Shown here one piece after another: positions 17,275 through 26,236 of a stretch of DNA of 64,000 nucleotides (position 1 is its first letter; each line of letters begins with the position of its first letter). Location of the stretch: positions 8,277 through 72,276 of the forward strand of contig NZ_BBPM01000012.1 in assembly GCF_000787775.1 (NCBI RefSeq). The letters are read 5' to 3'. The translations under genes and the position numbers were made by a program. The notes under the pieces were generated by a model that did not search any database, had not been told where the DNA came from, and saw nothing but the letters and a program-made list of their open reading frames with translations. The stretch comes from Streptacidiphilus carbonis (lineage in GTDB: Bacteria; Actinomycetota; Actinomycetes; Streptomycetales; Streptomycetaceae).

Positions 17275-17471
17275 AACGCGCACCTGTGACGCATCTGACG
17301 GTGGTGCGCGGGCTCCTGCGAGCGCCGCCGGGCCCCGGGGCTGCGGACATCGCGCGGCGGGTGCGGTTCTCGGCGTCCCGGCGTCACCCGCCCCCGAGAC
17401 GTCCCGGCAAGCGCTCGCAGGTCCCGGTCCGGCGGAGACGGAGAAAGAAGTTGTCCTCCACGTCGTTTTCC

Positions 17472-18011
17472 ATGGACGATCCGGGTGTGACCACGTTGTT
17501 TCTGACAGTCGGCCTGCCCGGGGCCGGAAAGACCACAAGAGCCCGACAACTGGCCACGGAGCACAGCGCACTCCGGCTGACGCCCGACGAGTGGATGATT
17601 CCGCTGTTCGGCGAGCCGATGGCAGACGGGAAGCGCGATGTCCTGGAAGGACGGCTGCTCTCGCTTGCCCTGGAGGCGCTGAGGCTCGGAACCAACGTGG
17701 TCCTGGATTTCGGCTGCTGGTCTCGTGACGAGAGGTCCTCGATCCGCTGGTTGGCGAAGTCTGTGGGCGCGTCCTGTCTCCTCGTCTACCTGCCGGTGGA
17801 TCATGAGACCCAACGCGCCCGGATCGCCCATCGCCAAACGACCACTCCGGATCAGACCTTCCCGATGAGCGAGGCGGACCTCTTGCTCTGGAGGACGCTG
17901 TTCGAGGTGCCCGACGCTGCAGAACTCGAAGGCCGTCAGATTGACGGTCCGCCTCCTGGATGGTCGGGGTGGCTGCAATGGGCCACCGAGCGATGGCCAT
18001 CGTTCGCGTGA
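17472..18011 (+). CDS. P-loop ATPase / small-molecule kinase-like protein
   Basis: The 179-aa protein has the Walker A motif GLPGAGKTTRARQLA (about residues 15-29), a conserved Asp in the RLTPDEW substrate strand and a VLDFGCWSRDER motif. It ends GWLQWATERWPSFA. This is the Zeta-toxin/chloramphenicol-phosphotransferase-like AAA_33 class, which phosphorylates small molecules or nucleotide sugars; the substrate is unknown. ATG at 17472 or GTG at 17487 is the start and neither has a strong ribosome site. The G+C content looks lower than in its neighbours. Confidence 0.75.
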   Translation: MDDPGVTTLFLTVGLPGAGKTTRARQLATEHSALRLTPDEWMIPLFGEPMADGKRDVLEGRLLSLALEALRLGTNVVLDFGCWSRDERSSIRWLAKSVGASCLLVYLPVDHETQRARIAHRQTTTPDQTFPMSEADLLLWRTLFEVPDAAELEGRQIDGPPPGWSGWLQWATERWPSFA

Positions 18012-18093
18012 CGGTCCGGCTCGACCCCGGTGCGGTCACACCGCTCCAACTCGAATACTTGGACTCGGTGGTGTGACGAGTGGAGGCGGACCG

Positions 18094-18498
18094 TTGGGCC
18101 AGGCATTGTTCGTGAGGTTCCAGGGCACATCCGCGAATGCACGCGGTCACTTCCCCGGTGTCTTCGCGCTGGCCAACGGTCTTGGTCGAGCCGGCGTGCT
18201 GAGCGAGGAGGAACACCGGTTCTGGCGGTCCGGCAACGATTGGTACAACGCCAACTTCACCAACCCATCGACGGTGGATCCCACTGTCTTTGACCGTGAC
18301 GTTCATCCCGGGGCGGCGTCCTGGTTCAAGAGCACGGCTGGGGAGGTCCTTGACCGGGTGGACGGTTATCTCGACATCCTGGCCGCGCACGGGGTGCCAT
18401 GTGAGCGGGTGGAGTCCTCGGCCCCGGGACGGGTCATCTATGAGGACAGCGAACAGGTCGTCGTAGTGCCCTGGGAGACCGGCCGCAACGGAGCCTGA
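18094..18498 (+). CDS. Conserved hypothetical protein
   Basis: The 134-aa soluble protein begins (M)GQALFVRFQGTSANARGHFP and contains EEHRFWRSGNDWYNANFTNP and a C-terminal EDSEQVVVVPWETG strand. I do not recognise the family. The TTG at 18094 with GGAGG seven bases upstream is the best start; GTG at 18073 is possible. It follows the P-loop kinase gene by 82 bases on the same strand. Confidence 0.65.
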   Translation: MGQALFVRFQGTSANARGHFPGVFALANGLGRAGVLSEEEHRFWRSGNDWYNANFTNPSTVDPTVFDRDVHPGAASWFKSTAGEVLDRVDGYLDILAAHGVPCERVESSAPGRVIYEDSEQVVVVPWETGRNGA

Positions 18499-18575
18499 GC
18501 CGGAAAAGCGGCTTGGTTGCCCAGGGGCGGCCATGCCACAGTGCCGGACTGTGGACTTCCGTCGTCGACCGCGCG

Positions 18576-19808
18576 TCAGCCGAGTTGGTCGCGGCGGCGG
18601 GTCAGGTAGGCGGTCTCGGCCGTGTTGCCCGCCAGTTCGATGGCCTTGTCGTAGGCCGCGCGCGACTCCTGACTGCGGCCCGACCGGCACAGCAGGTCGG
18701 CGCGGGTCGCCTGGTAGGCGTGGTAGGCGGACAGGCTGTCGTCGAGACGGTCGACGGCCGCCAGCGCCACTTCGGGGCCGTCGATCTCGGCGACCGCGAT
18801 GGCCCGGTTGAGGGCGACGATCGGCGAGGGGTCGAGACGGACCAGCTGGTCGTAGAGGGCGACCACCTGCGACCAGTCGGTGTCGCGCACGTCGCGGGCG
18901 GAGGTGTGCACGGCGTTGATCGCCGCCAGGATCTGGTACCGGCCCGGGGCCGCCCCGGCGGCCAACCGCTCGCGCACCAGCCGATGGCCTTCGGCGATCA
19001 GCGCCGTGTCCCAGGCCCCGCGGTCCTGTTCGGCCAGGGAGACCAGTTCGCCGCTGACCGAGACCCGGGCCGTACGGCGGGCCTCGGTCAGGAGCATCAG
19101 CGCCAGCAACCCGGCCGCCTCGCCGTCCTGCGGCAGCAGGGCGCGGATCAGCCGGGTGAGCCGGATCGCCTCGGCGGTCAGGTCGTGGCGTACGGGATCG
19201 GTGTCGGGGCCGGTCGCCAGGTAGCCCTCGTTGAAGACGAGGAACAGGACGGCGAGCACACCGGAGACCCGGGCCGGGAGATCCTGCTCCGACGGCACCC
19301 GGTAGGGGATGCGAGCCGCCTTGATCTTGGCCTTCGCCCGGGTGATCCGCTGCCCCATGGCGCTCTCGGCCACCAGGAAGGCGCGGGCGATCTCGGGCAT
19401 GGTCAGACCGGCGACCATGCGCAGCGTCAGAGCCACGCGGGCTTCCATGGCCAGGGCCGGGTGACAGCAGGTGAAGACCAGCCGGAGCCGGTCGTCGTCG
19501 ACGGCGCCCACAGGCTCGGGCGGGTCGTCGTGGTACGCCATCCGAGCCTCCTTGTGCTTGTCGTCGCGCTTGCTCTCGCGCCGGATCCGGTCGATGGCCT
19601 TGCGGGTGGCTGTGGTGGTCAGCCAGCCGCCCGGGTTGGGCGGGACACCGCCGGCCGGCCAGTGCTCGACGGCGGTCGCGAACGCCTCGGCCGTCGCCTC
19701 CTCGGCGATGTCGAGGTCGCCGAAGCGCCTGGCCAGGGCGGCGACCACGCGCGCCCACTCCTGGTGGTGGGCCCGCGTGACCGCCTCCCGGACGTCGACC
19801 GTGCTCAC
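18576..19808 (-). CDS. ECF42-type RNA polymerase sigma factor with TPR-like extension
   Basis: The 410-aa protein carries sigma region 2 (about 10-85, FGDLDIAEEATAEAFATAVE), region 4 (about 115-175, LTMPEIARAFLVAESAMGQRI) and a roughly 230-residue helical C-terminal extension ending NTAETAYLTRRRDQLG. This is the ECF42 architecture, in which the TPR-like tail replaces an anti-sigma factor and is needed for activity. ECF42 genes are always paired with DGPF/YciI-type genes, as here, where the DGPF stop overlaps the GTG start (GTGA). Confidence 0.9.
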   Translation of the reverse strand: MSTVDVREAVTRAHHQEWARVVAALARRFGDLDIAEEATAEAFATAVEHWPAGGVPPNPGGWLTTTATRKAIDRIRRESKRDDKHKEARMAYHDDPPEPVGAVDDDRLRLVFTCCHPALAMEARVALTLRMVAGLTMPEIARAFLVAESAMGQRITRAKAKIKAARIPYRVPSEQDLPARVSGVLAVLFLVFNEGYLATGPDTDPVRHDLTAEAIRLTRLIRALLPQDGEAAGLLALMLLTEARRTARVSVSGELVSLAEQDRGAWDTALIAEGHRLVRERLAAGAAPGRYQILAAINAVHTSARDVRDTDWSQVVALYDQLVRLDPSPIVALNRAIAVAEIDGPEVALAAVDRLDDSLSAYHAYQATRADLLCRSGRSQESRAAYDKAIELAGNTAETAYLTRRRDQLG

Positions 19809-20128
19809 AGGAACGGCCGCACCTCGGTCTTCCGGTTGCAGGCCTTCGACCCCTCGGCGGCCAGCTTGAGCGCTACGTCGAGGTCGGCGGCCTCGATGAT
19901 CCAGAATCCGGCGAGGAACTCCTTCGACTCCACGTACGGACCGTCGGTGAACATCGGCTCACCACCCCGGTTGTCGATCACGGTGGCGGTGTCGGGCGCT
20001 CCGAGGCCGCCGGCGAAGACCCAGTGGCCCTCGGCGACGAGCCGGGCGTTGAACACATCGATCGCGGCGTCCTCCTCCGGGGTGGCCAGGCCGGGCTGGT
20101 CGAAGATCACGGAAACCAGGTACTGCAT
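19805..20128 (-). CDS. DGPF/YciI-family protein paired with the ECF42 sigma factor
   Basis: The 107-aa single-domain protein starts MQYLVSVIFDQPGLATPEED and contains the family motif as FTDGPYVESKEFLAGFWII (DGPY in place of DGPF) near residues 60-78. DGPF proteins are the usual targets and partners of ECF42 sigma factors; their biochemical role is unclear. It is the first gene of the two-gene operon and overlaps the sigma factor start by four bases. AGGAG lies ten bases before the ATG. Confidence 0.88.
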   Translation of the reverse strand: MQYLVSVIFDQPGLATPEEDAAIDVFNARLVAEGHWVFAGGLGAPDTATVIDNRGGEPMFTDGPYVESKEFLAGFWIIEAADLDVALKLAAEGSKACNRKTEVRPFL

Positions 20129-20330
20129 CTCGGGTCATCTCCTGTGCTTCGGGGCACCCGTCGTGGGCGCCCGCTCACCCCTCCTACGAACGCTTCCGCC
20201 CCGATCCGACACCGCCTCCCGGATCTGGTCCGAGGAGTTTCCGGTACGCCCGATTGTCGGCGGTCCGACTCGCCGGAGCCATAGGTCACAGGGTGTCAGT
20301 TGCCGACCAGGGCTGGGGCCAGACCGTCGG

Positions 20331-20723
20331 CGGGACGCCCGTCCCAACAAGCGGCTCTTCCAGGTCACCACTGCCGGGTCGGCCGAGCTGGAACGGTTCG
20401 CGGCGGCTGCCGCCAAGCCCTCGTTCATCCGCGACGACCTGTCGGTCAAGGTGCAGACGGCGGACCATGTCGACACCGGGACGCTGATCGCCCAGCTCAC
20501 CGAGCGGGCCGAGTTCGCCGAGGCCAAGATCGGGCTGTTCGAGGAGCTGTTGGCGAAGATGCGCGGCGACCGGGGCGAGGAGGAGTCCCTACGCCACAGT
20601 GAACGGATCGGCCCCTACCTCACCTGTCACCGCGGCCTCGCCTTCGAACAGGGCAACCGCGACTGGTGCCGCCGCGCCGTCACCGTCCTGCGCGAACGCC
20701 AGGAGGACCGTACCCGGCCCTGA
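20331..20723 (+). pseudogene. C-terminal fragment of a PadR-family regulator
   Basis: The frame encodes RPNKRLFQVTTAGSAELERF, the end of a PadR winged helix, followed by the helical PadR C-terminal domain (about 110 residues) to a normal stop. The N-terminal DNA-binding helices are absent. No ATG or ribosome site starts the frame, and no other frame upstream encodes them. It lies upstream of, and divergent from, the DGPF-ECF42 operon. Truncated remnant. Confidence 0.6.
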
Positions 20724-20733
20724 CCACCGCCGA

Positions 20734-21156
20734 CTACTCGGGCGCGGCCCCGGGCGGGGCCCCGGGCGCGGCCCCGCCGTGCGAGAGCAGCCGGCGCCGG
20801 CGCGGCCGCTCGGTGACCAGAGTGGCGGCAGCGAGCAGACTGGTCAGCACCGCCGCCCAGACGGGCCAGGCCACCCACGACGACACCACGGCCGCCGCCA
20901 GCTGCAGCAGCACCAGCAGCACGGTGCCCCAACCCGGGACGGCGACGATCACCTTGGCCTTGTCGCCCGGTGTGGCGAGCACCGTGGGCAGCCCGATCAG
21001 CACCACCACCGAGAGTGCGGCAAGCAGCCAGGAGCGATCGGCCAGCGCCCAGGGGGTCGCCACCCAGGCGATCAGCTCCGTCGCGAAGCGCAGCACGGAC
21101 GGAACCCGGTCGTCAGGCGCCGCCGAGGCGGAGTCTGCTGAAAGCGCGTCAGTCAC
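20734..21156 (-). CDS. YrdB-like (DUF2568) membrane protein
   Basis: The 140-aa protein has about three or four hydrophobic helices between residues 25 and 113 (FATELIAWVATPWAL, LLAALSVVVLIGLPTVL, VLLVLLQLAAAVVSSWVAW, VWAAVLTSLLAAATLV). The TELI and GLPTVLATPGDK segments are typical of DUF2568/YrdB. The tail is Gly/Ala/Pro-rich. Function unknown. It converges on the PadR fragment with only ten bases between the stops. Confidence 0.65.
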   Translation of the reverse strand: MTDALSADSASAAPDDRVPSVLRFATELIAWVATPWALADRSWLLAALSVVVLIGLPTVLATPGDKAKVIVAVPGWGTVLLVLLQLAAAVVSSWVAWPVWAAVLTSLLAAATLVTERPRRRRLLSHGGAAPGAPPGAAPE

Positions 21157-21196
21157 GAGGCGACAGTCTCACGGCCGCCGCCGACCTCGCCAGGGG

Positions 21197-21853
21197 TCAT
21201 TGCTGCGATGTATCGGCGCCGCTTGTCCTGGCTGCCATGCGTTGCTCCAGGCGTTTCTCCAGTCGCACCCGGCACTGCGGCCATTCCGGCGCGATGATCG
21301 AGAAGATGGCGGCGTCGCGGAGCAGGCCGTCCTCGCCGGGTGCCCAGGAGCGGCTCCAGCTCCGCAGCACTCCCTCGAACTGCGCGCCCACGGCGGCGAT
21401 CGCGGCGCGGGAACGGCTGTTGCGGGCGTCGGTCTTCAGGTCGACCCGGGACACCTCCCAGACCTCGAAGGCATGGCGGAACAGCAGCAGCTTGGACTCC
21501 GTGTTCAGGCCGCCGCCCTGGGCCGAGTGCGCGAGCCAGGTGAAGCCGACCTCGACCGCGTACAGCTCGTCGGTGTCCGGTCGGCACCGCGGCTCCCAGT
21601 ACGCCGTCGCCCCGACGGCCCGGCCCGAGGCGCGGTCCACCTGGGCGTACGGGGCGAGCCGGCCCGTCCCGGCGCGGGCGAGCTGGGCGTCGATGTACGG
21701 TCCGACCTCGGCCGCCGTCGGCACCCAGGTGAACCCGTAGGACGCCCGGTCCTCCTCGGCGGCTTCGGCCAGGTCCGGCGCATGGTGGTGCCCCAGCGGC
21801 TCCAGGCGTACCAGTGCGCCTTCGAGAACCGGTCCGTCGAGAATGAAACCCAT
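21197..21853 (-). CDS. GNAT-family N-acetyltransferase (RimJ-like)
   Basis: The 218-aa protein starts [20 protein letters not shown], the opening of RimJ/RimL-type GNATs, with [20 protein letters not shown] as the acetyl-CoA-binding region (about residues 100-119) and the [22 protein letters not shown] motif. The acceptor is unknown, probably a small molecule or an N-terminus. The ATG at 21853 has GGAGGGG at slightly long spacing; ATG at 21874 is an alternative. Confidence 0.82.
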   Translation of the reverse strand: MGFILDGPVLEGALVRLEPLGHHHAPDLAEAAEEDRASYGFTWVPTAAEVGPYIDAQLARAGTGRLAPYAQVDRASGRAVGATAYWEPRCRPDTDELYAVEVGFTWLAHSAQGGGLNTESKLLLFRHAFEVWEVSRVDLKTDARNSRSRAAIAAVGAQFEGVLRSWSRSWAPGEDGLLRDAAIFSIIAPEWPQCRVRLEKRLEQRMAARTSGADTSQQ

Positions 21854-22052
21854 CTGCCCGCGCCCCTCCGCCATCCGTCCGAGGTGCTGATCCTTTCGTT
21901 CCCCGAGCCCCGGGTACAACGGTTTTCCGGTGACCGCACCTCAGGTAACTGTTGACCGACGAAGCGCGCGAATGCCCGTACGGATCGCATACGGGCGATC
22001 TACCCTTGCGGCTGACAGGGGAGACGGGGAAGCACGGAGGGGGCGGGGGACC

Positions 22053-22955
22053 GTGGCGGAGGAGACGGAAAGAGAAGACAGAGCGCGGACGGACGGCGGA
22101 CGGGAGCCGGAGCACGCGCAGGGCCATGCGCAGGGGCCCGCGCCGGACCACGTGCCGTCGGTCGATCTGAATATGGACATACCGCATCCTTCGCGGATGT
22201 ACGACTACTACCTCGGTGGAAAGGACAACTTCCCGGCCGACCGGGAGGCCGCCGAGCAGGTGCTGAGCATCGTCCCGGAGATGCGGATGGCCGCCAGGAT
22301 GAACCGGGCCTTCCTGGGCCGGGCGGTCCGCCATGCCGCGGCCGCCGGCATCGTCCAGTTCCTGGACATCGGCACCGGGATCCCGACGGCCGGCAACACC
22401 CACGAGGTCGCCCAGGAGGTCAACCCCCGGGTCCGGGTCGCCTATGTCGACAACGACCCGATCGTGCTCACCCACGCCCGCGCGCTGATGGCGGGACCCG
22501 GCCACGGCGAGACCCATGTGGTCCAGGCCGACCTGCGGGAACCGGGGCGGATCCTCTCCGACCCCACCGTGCGCCGGACCATCGACTTCGGCGAACCGGT
22601 CGCCCTCGTCCTCGCCGCGATCCTGCACTTCATCCCGGACGAGGACGGCCCGTACGGCATCGTCGAGCAGCTGCTGAAGCCGCTCCCGGCCGGCAGCATG
22701 CTGATCCTCAGCCACGGCTCCTGGGAGGCGGAGGGCGAGGACTTCTCCGACCGCGCCGAGCTGATCAAAGCCCCCTACCGCCGGGCCAGCGCCCAGTTGC
22801 ACCTGCGCTCCCGCGCCGAGGTCGACCGGTTCTTCACCGGTGTGGACGTGGTCGAGCCCGGCGTGGTGCCGGTCTCCAACTGGCGGGCCAGGGCCACCCA
22901 CGAGGAGTGGCTCGGCGCCCGCGGATTCTTCGGCGGCGTCGGCGTCAAGCCCTGA
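22053..22955 (+). CDS. DUF574-family SAM-dependent methyltransferase
   Basis: The 300-aa protein matches the actinobacterial SAM_MT family (DUF574): PHPSRMYDYYLGGKDNFPAD, then FLDIGTGIPTAGNTHEVAQ as the SAM loop, AYVDNDPIVLTHARAL and the ILHFIPDED strand. Many paralogues occur in Streptomyces; their substrates are unknown. A second copy lies at 38717-39541. The GTG start at 22053 follows GGAGGGGG. It is divergent from the GNAT gene. Confidence 0.88.
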   Translation: MAEETEREDRARTDGGREPEHAQGHAQGPAPDHVPSVDLNMDIPHPSRMYDYYLGGKDNFPADREAAEQVLSIVPEMRMAARMNRAFLGRAVRHAAAAGIVQFLDIGTGIPTAGNTHEVAQEVNPRVRVAYVDNDPIVLTHARALMAGPGHGETHVVQADLREPGRILSDPTVRRTIDFGEPVALVLAAILHFIPDEDGPYGIVEQLLKPLPAGSMLILSHGSWEAEGEDFSDRAELIKAPYRRASAQLHLRSRAEVDRFFTGVDVVEPGVVPVSNWRARATHEEWLGARGFFGGVGVKP

Positions 22956-23043
22956 CCGGGGTGAACCGGTCCCGTTGCCTTGTCACAACGGCTGCGTTTC
23001 AACGGTCAGAGCCACGACGAGACGTGACGGAGGAATGCGACCG

Positions 23044-24126
23044 ATGGACGACAAGCCGATGGACGACAAGCCGACGGACGGCAAGCCGATGGACGAGAAG
23101 CACGCGAAGAGCGAGCGGAGCGAGAAGCACGAGAAGGAATTCCTGGCCCAGCGCTTCGAGGAGCACCGCGGCCATCTGCGCTCGGTGGCCTATCGGATGC
23201 TGGGCTCGCTCACCGAGGCCGACGACGCCGTCCAGGAGGCCTGGCTGCGGCTCAGCCGGACCGACGAGCGGGCGGACGCCGAGGAGATCGAGAACCTGGG
23301 CGGCTGGCTGACCACCGTCGTCGCCCGGGTCTCGCTGTCCATGCTGCGCTCGCGCCGGACCCGCAGGGAGGAGTCGCTGGACGCCCAGGTCTTCGTCCCC
23401 GACCCGATCATCGACCGTATCGAAGGACCGAACCCGGGCGGCAGCGCCGCGGTCGACCCGGAGCAGCAGGCGCTGCTCGCCGACTCGGTCGGCCTGGCCC
23501 TGCTGGTGGTCCTGCAGCAGCTGGCCCCCGCCGAACGGCTCGCCTTCGTGCTGCACGACATGTTCGCGGTGCCCTTCGAGGAGATCGCCCCGATCGTCGA
23601 GCGCACTCCGGCCGCCGCCCGCCAGCTCGCCAGTCGGGCCCGTCGCCGGGTGCAGGGCACGGCCCCGGTCCCCGACCCGGACATCGCCCGGCAGCGCGAG
23701 GTCGTGGACGCCTTCCTCGCCGCCGCCCGGGGCGGCGACTTCGAGGCGCTGGTCAGCGTTCTGGACCCGGACGTCGTGCTGCGCGCCGACGCCGGCGCCC
23801 TGACCGGTGCCGGGGTCGGACCGGGGCCCGGGGCCACCTCCCGGCTGGTGCGCGGTGCGCACGCAGTGGCCGCACAGGCGCTCTCGTTCCGCTCGCTGGC
23901 CCAGTTCGCCCGGCCGGTGCTGGTCAACGGCGGGTACGGGCTCGTTGCCGCCCCCGGCGGTGTGCCGGTCTCGGTGCTGGGCTTCACCGTGGCCAACGGC
24001 AGGATCGTGGAGATGAACCTGCTCGCCGACCCCGAGCGACTCAGCCGGCTGGACCTCACCGTCCTCGGCGCGTTCCCGGCGGCAGCGGAGGACGACGGCA
24101 CCGGGACCGGCACCGGCACCGACTGA
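23044..24126 (+). CDS. ECF41-type RNA polymerase sigma factor (SigJ-like)
   Basis: The 360-aa protein has sigma region 2 (HLRSVAYRMLGSLTEADDAVQ), region 4 (LAPAERLAFVLHDMFAVPF) and a C-terminal SnoaL-like domain with VNGGYGLVA and VANGRIVEMN. This is the ECF41 architecture, in which the fused SnoaL domain controls activity. The N-terminus is a tandem pentapeptide repeat (MDDKP, MDDKP, TDGKP, MDEKH) encoded by 15-base units, three of which carry ATG. GGAGG lies ten bases before the first. ECF41 genes usually sit beside an oxidoreductase or carboxymuconolactone decarboxylase, which is missing here. Confidence 0.88.
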   Translation: MDDKPMDDKPTDGKPMDEKHAKSERSEKHEKEFLAQRFEEHRGHLRSVAYRMLGSLTEADDAVQEAWLRLSRTDERADAEEIENLGGWLTTVVARVSLSMLRSRRTRREESLDAQVFVPDPIIDRIEGPNPGGSAAVDPEQQALLADSVGLALLVVLQQLAPAERLAFVLHDMFAVPFEEIAPIVERTPAAARQLASRARRRVQGTAPVPDPDIARQREVVDAFLAAARGGDFEALVSVLDPDVVLRADAGALTGAGVGPGPGATSRLVRGAHAVAAQALSFRSLAQFARPVLVNGGYGLVAAPGGVPVSVLGFTVANGRIVEMNLLADPERLSRLDLTVLGAFPAAAEDDGTGTGTGTD

Positions 24127-24144
24127 CCGCCGTGCAGCACGGCG

Positions 24145-25608
24145 TCACGAGATGGCCCCGGCGGCGCCGTTCGACTCCTCGGGCGCCGGGGTCCGATAGG
24201 CGCGGTCCACCGTCGCACGGTCGAAGACCCGCCAGGTCGCGGCCGAGACCAGGATCGCGAGCACAAACCCCGCCCAGTAGGGCGCGGTGATCCCGAACCG
24301 CGCCGCGACCACCCCGCCGAGCAGCGCGCCGACGCAGTTCCCACCCGCCGCGATGAACAGGTTGGTGCTGCCGACGCGCCCCTGCATCCGAGGGGGCGTC
24401 AGCCGCTGCCGCAGCGAACTCGCCGCGATGCCCCACAGCGAACCGTGGACGCCGAAGGCGAACAGCGCGAAACCGATGAACCAGGCGCTGCGTGAGGTCG
24501 CCAGCGCCAGGTGCATCCCGGCCTCGATCAGCAGCCCGATCCTGATCGTCCAGGTAGCGGTGACCCAGCCGATGAGGCGGTCGCCGATCACCGACCCGAG
24601 CACCCCGCCGACCGCCATGCAGGTGAACAGCGCGCCGTAGCCGACGGAGCCGAGGTGCAGCCGCTCGCGGGCCAGCAGCACCAGCACCGCGGTCGCGGCG
24701 GTGAGGGTCAGGTTCAGCAGCCCGATCAGCACCGCCATGGTGCGCAGCAGCCGCTGCCGCATCAGCCAGCGGAAGCCCTCGCCGATGTCCTGCCGGACCG
24801 AACGGCGCTCCTCCCCGGCGGTGCCCTCGCGCCCGGCCGTGTTCGCGTCTTCGGCCGTGCCGCCGTCCCGGGGCGCGGCCCGGTACCTTCCGGCGACCGT
24901 GCCGATCAGCACGGCGCTCGCCGCGTACGTCCCCGCGTTGACGAAGAACGGGATGCTCGCCGCCAGCAGGAACAGGAAGCCGCCGAGCGGTCCCGCGACC
25001 ATCTGCTGCATCAGCGTCACCCCGCCGATCAGCCAGCCGTTGGCCCGTTCCAACCGCTCCCGCGGCACCAGCGCGGGGACCAGCGCCTGGCTGGCCGAAC
25101 GGAACACCACCTCACCGGTGTTGACCACGAACAGCACCGTGTAGAGCAGGCTGATGCTGGGGTGACCGGTCACGATCGCGGCGGCCAGCACGGCCATCGC
25201 GGCCACCCGCACCCAGTCGACCAGGATCATCAACCGCCGCCGGTCCACCCGGTCCACCAGCACCCCGCCGGGCAGGGCGAACAGCAGCCACGGCAGCCAG
25301 GCGACACCCGCCGCGGCGGACACGGTCAGCGGGTCGCTGGTACGGGAGGCGACCAGCAGCGGCGCCGCGATGGTGGACAGCCCGCTGCCCAGCGCGGACG
25401 TCGTGGCCGCCGCCCACATCCTGGCGAACCGCGGCCCGAGCGGCACCGGAACCGGACGCCGACCTGAACTTTCGGACGGCGTGGCCGGAGCGAACGGACC
25501 GGACGGGTCGGATGGACCGGACAGGTCGGACGGGTCGGACGAACCGGACGGATCGTCAGGCCCGGGCCGGCCGTTCGACTGTCCCGAGGTTATTCGATCG
25601 CGTCCCAT
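24145..25608 (-). CDS. MFS transporter (enterobactin-exporter-like)
   Basis: The 487-aa protein has twelve predicted helices, with FALPGGVLVDRVDRRRLMIL as the loop 2-3 signature and NGWLIGGVTLMQQMVAGPLG in the fifth helix region, the EntS/MFS_3 type of exporter. The N-terminal 70 residues are disordered and rich in Ser, Asp and Pro, encoded by a degenerate tandem repeat. Start is uncertain: ATG at 25608 is used, while an ATG at 25734 lies inside the operator palindrome. It is divergent from the membrane operon across two TetR-type palindromes. Confidence 0.85.
   Translation of the reverse strand: MGRDRITSGQSNGRPGPDDPSGSSDPSDLSGPSDPSGPFAPATPSESSGRRPVPVPLGPRFARMWAAATTSALGSGLSTIAAPLLVASRTSDPLTVSAAAGVAWLPWLLFALPGGVLVDRVDRRRLMILVDWVRVAAMAVLAAAIVTGHPSISLLYTVLFVVNTGEVVFRSASQALVPALVPRERLERANGWLIGGVTLMQQMVAGPLGGFLFLLAASIPFFVNAGTYAASAVLIGTVAGRYRAAPRDGGTAEDANTAGREGTAGEERRSVRQDIGEGFRWLMRQRLLRTMAVLIGLLNLTLTAATAVLVLLARERLHLGSVGYGALFTCMAVGGVLGSVIGDRLIGWVTATWTIRIGLLIEAGMHLALATSRSAWFIGFALFAFGVHGSLWGIAASSLRQRLTPPRMQGRVGSTNLFIAAGGNCVGALLGGVVAARFGITAPYWAGFVLAILVSAATWRVFDRATVDRAYRTPAPEESNGAAGAIS
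25498..25560. repeat. Degenerate tandem repeat encoding a Ser/Asp/Pro linker
   Basis: Repeats of 9 to 12 bases around GGACGGGTCGGA cover the stretch and encode SGPSDPSGP-type repeats in the N-terminal tail of the MFS protein. Confidence 0.6.
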
Positions 25609-25720
25609 GGCCAGCGAACCTACCAACGGCCCCGAGGGCCGCCCAACGCTTTTCGGGGCGCCCCCGCCCACCCCGCGCCCCCGCCGCCGTCGCCCGGGCC
25701 CCTCCCTCGCCCAGAGCCAG

Positions 25721-25780
25721 TTGAACATGTTCAAAAATCGGTCTACAGTCCTGATCGACGCAGAAACTGAACGCGTTCAA
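25721..25780. promoter_or_regulatory. Divergent promoter with two TetR-type palindromes
   Basis: Site 1 is TTGAACATGTTCAA (25721-25734, perfect); site 2 is TGAACGCGTTCA (25768-25779, perfect). Their centres are 46 bp apart. TTGAAC at 25721-25726 and TACAGT at 25744-25749 are 17 bases apart and form a plus-strand promoter, so site 1 covers the -35 box and site 2 lies just past the start. The TetR gene at the end of the same operon is the likely ligand-sensing repressor. Confidence 0.6.
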
Positions 25781-25815
25781 AAACCCCGGAAGGGGTCTTT
25801 CCAGCGAGGTGCAGC

Positions 25816-26232
25816 ATGGACCGTACGGTCATCACCTATCTCATCTACCTGGTGCTCAGCATCGGGCTCACCGTCTGGGTGGCCCGCACGCTCAGCCACA
25901 GCGGCAAGGTCTTCCTCGCCGACGTCTTCCACGGGAGCGAGAAGCTCGCCGACGCGGTGAACCACCTGCTGGTGGTCGGCTTCTACCTGGTCAACCTGGG
26001 CTTCGTCGCGCTGTGGCTGCGTGGCGGCGACGGTGACGTCAAGGACGTCAAGGGCATCTTCACCGCGCTGTCCTACAAGGTCGGCACGGTGCTCCTGGTC
26101 CTCGGCGTGCTGCACCTGCTGAACGTCTACGTGCTCAACCGGATCCGCCGCCGCGGCCTGATCGACAGCGAGCAGCGCCCGCCGGTCCCGCCGCAGGGCT
26201 GGACCCCCGCCGCTCCGCTGCCGCAGGCCTGA
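25816..26232 (+). CDS. Three-helix integral membrane protein
   Basis: The 138-aa protein has hydrophobic helices at about residues 5-24 (VITYLIYLVLSIGLTVWVA), 50-68 (LLVVGFYLVNLGFVALWL) and 88-108 (VGTVLLVLGVLHLLNVYVL), and a Pro-rich cytoplasmic tail. First gene of an operon with the DCC-family protein (4-base gap) and TetR genes, behind the palindromic promoter. The family is common in Streptomyces but I cannot name a function. Confidence 0.75.
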   Translation: MDRTVITYLIYLVLSIGLTVWVARTLSHSGKVFLADVFHGSEKLADAVNHLLVVGFYLVNLGFVALWLRGGDGDVKDVKGIFTALSYKVGTVLLVLGVLHLLNVYVLNRIRRRGLIDSEQRPPVPPQGWTPAAPLPQA

Positions 26233-26236
26233 GCCC

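Noticed and set aside
16309-19758. 1149-aa minus-strand open frame
   Set aside because: High-GC shadow frame across several real genes on both strands; low-complexity Arg/Gly/Pro composition and no domain.
25608-25734. Longer start of the MFS gene at 25734
   Set aside because: That ATG lies inside the operator palindrome over the divergent promoter and has no ribosome site, so it is unlikely to be used.
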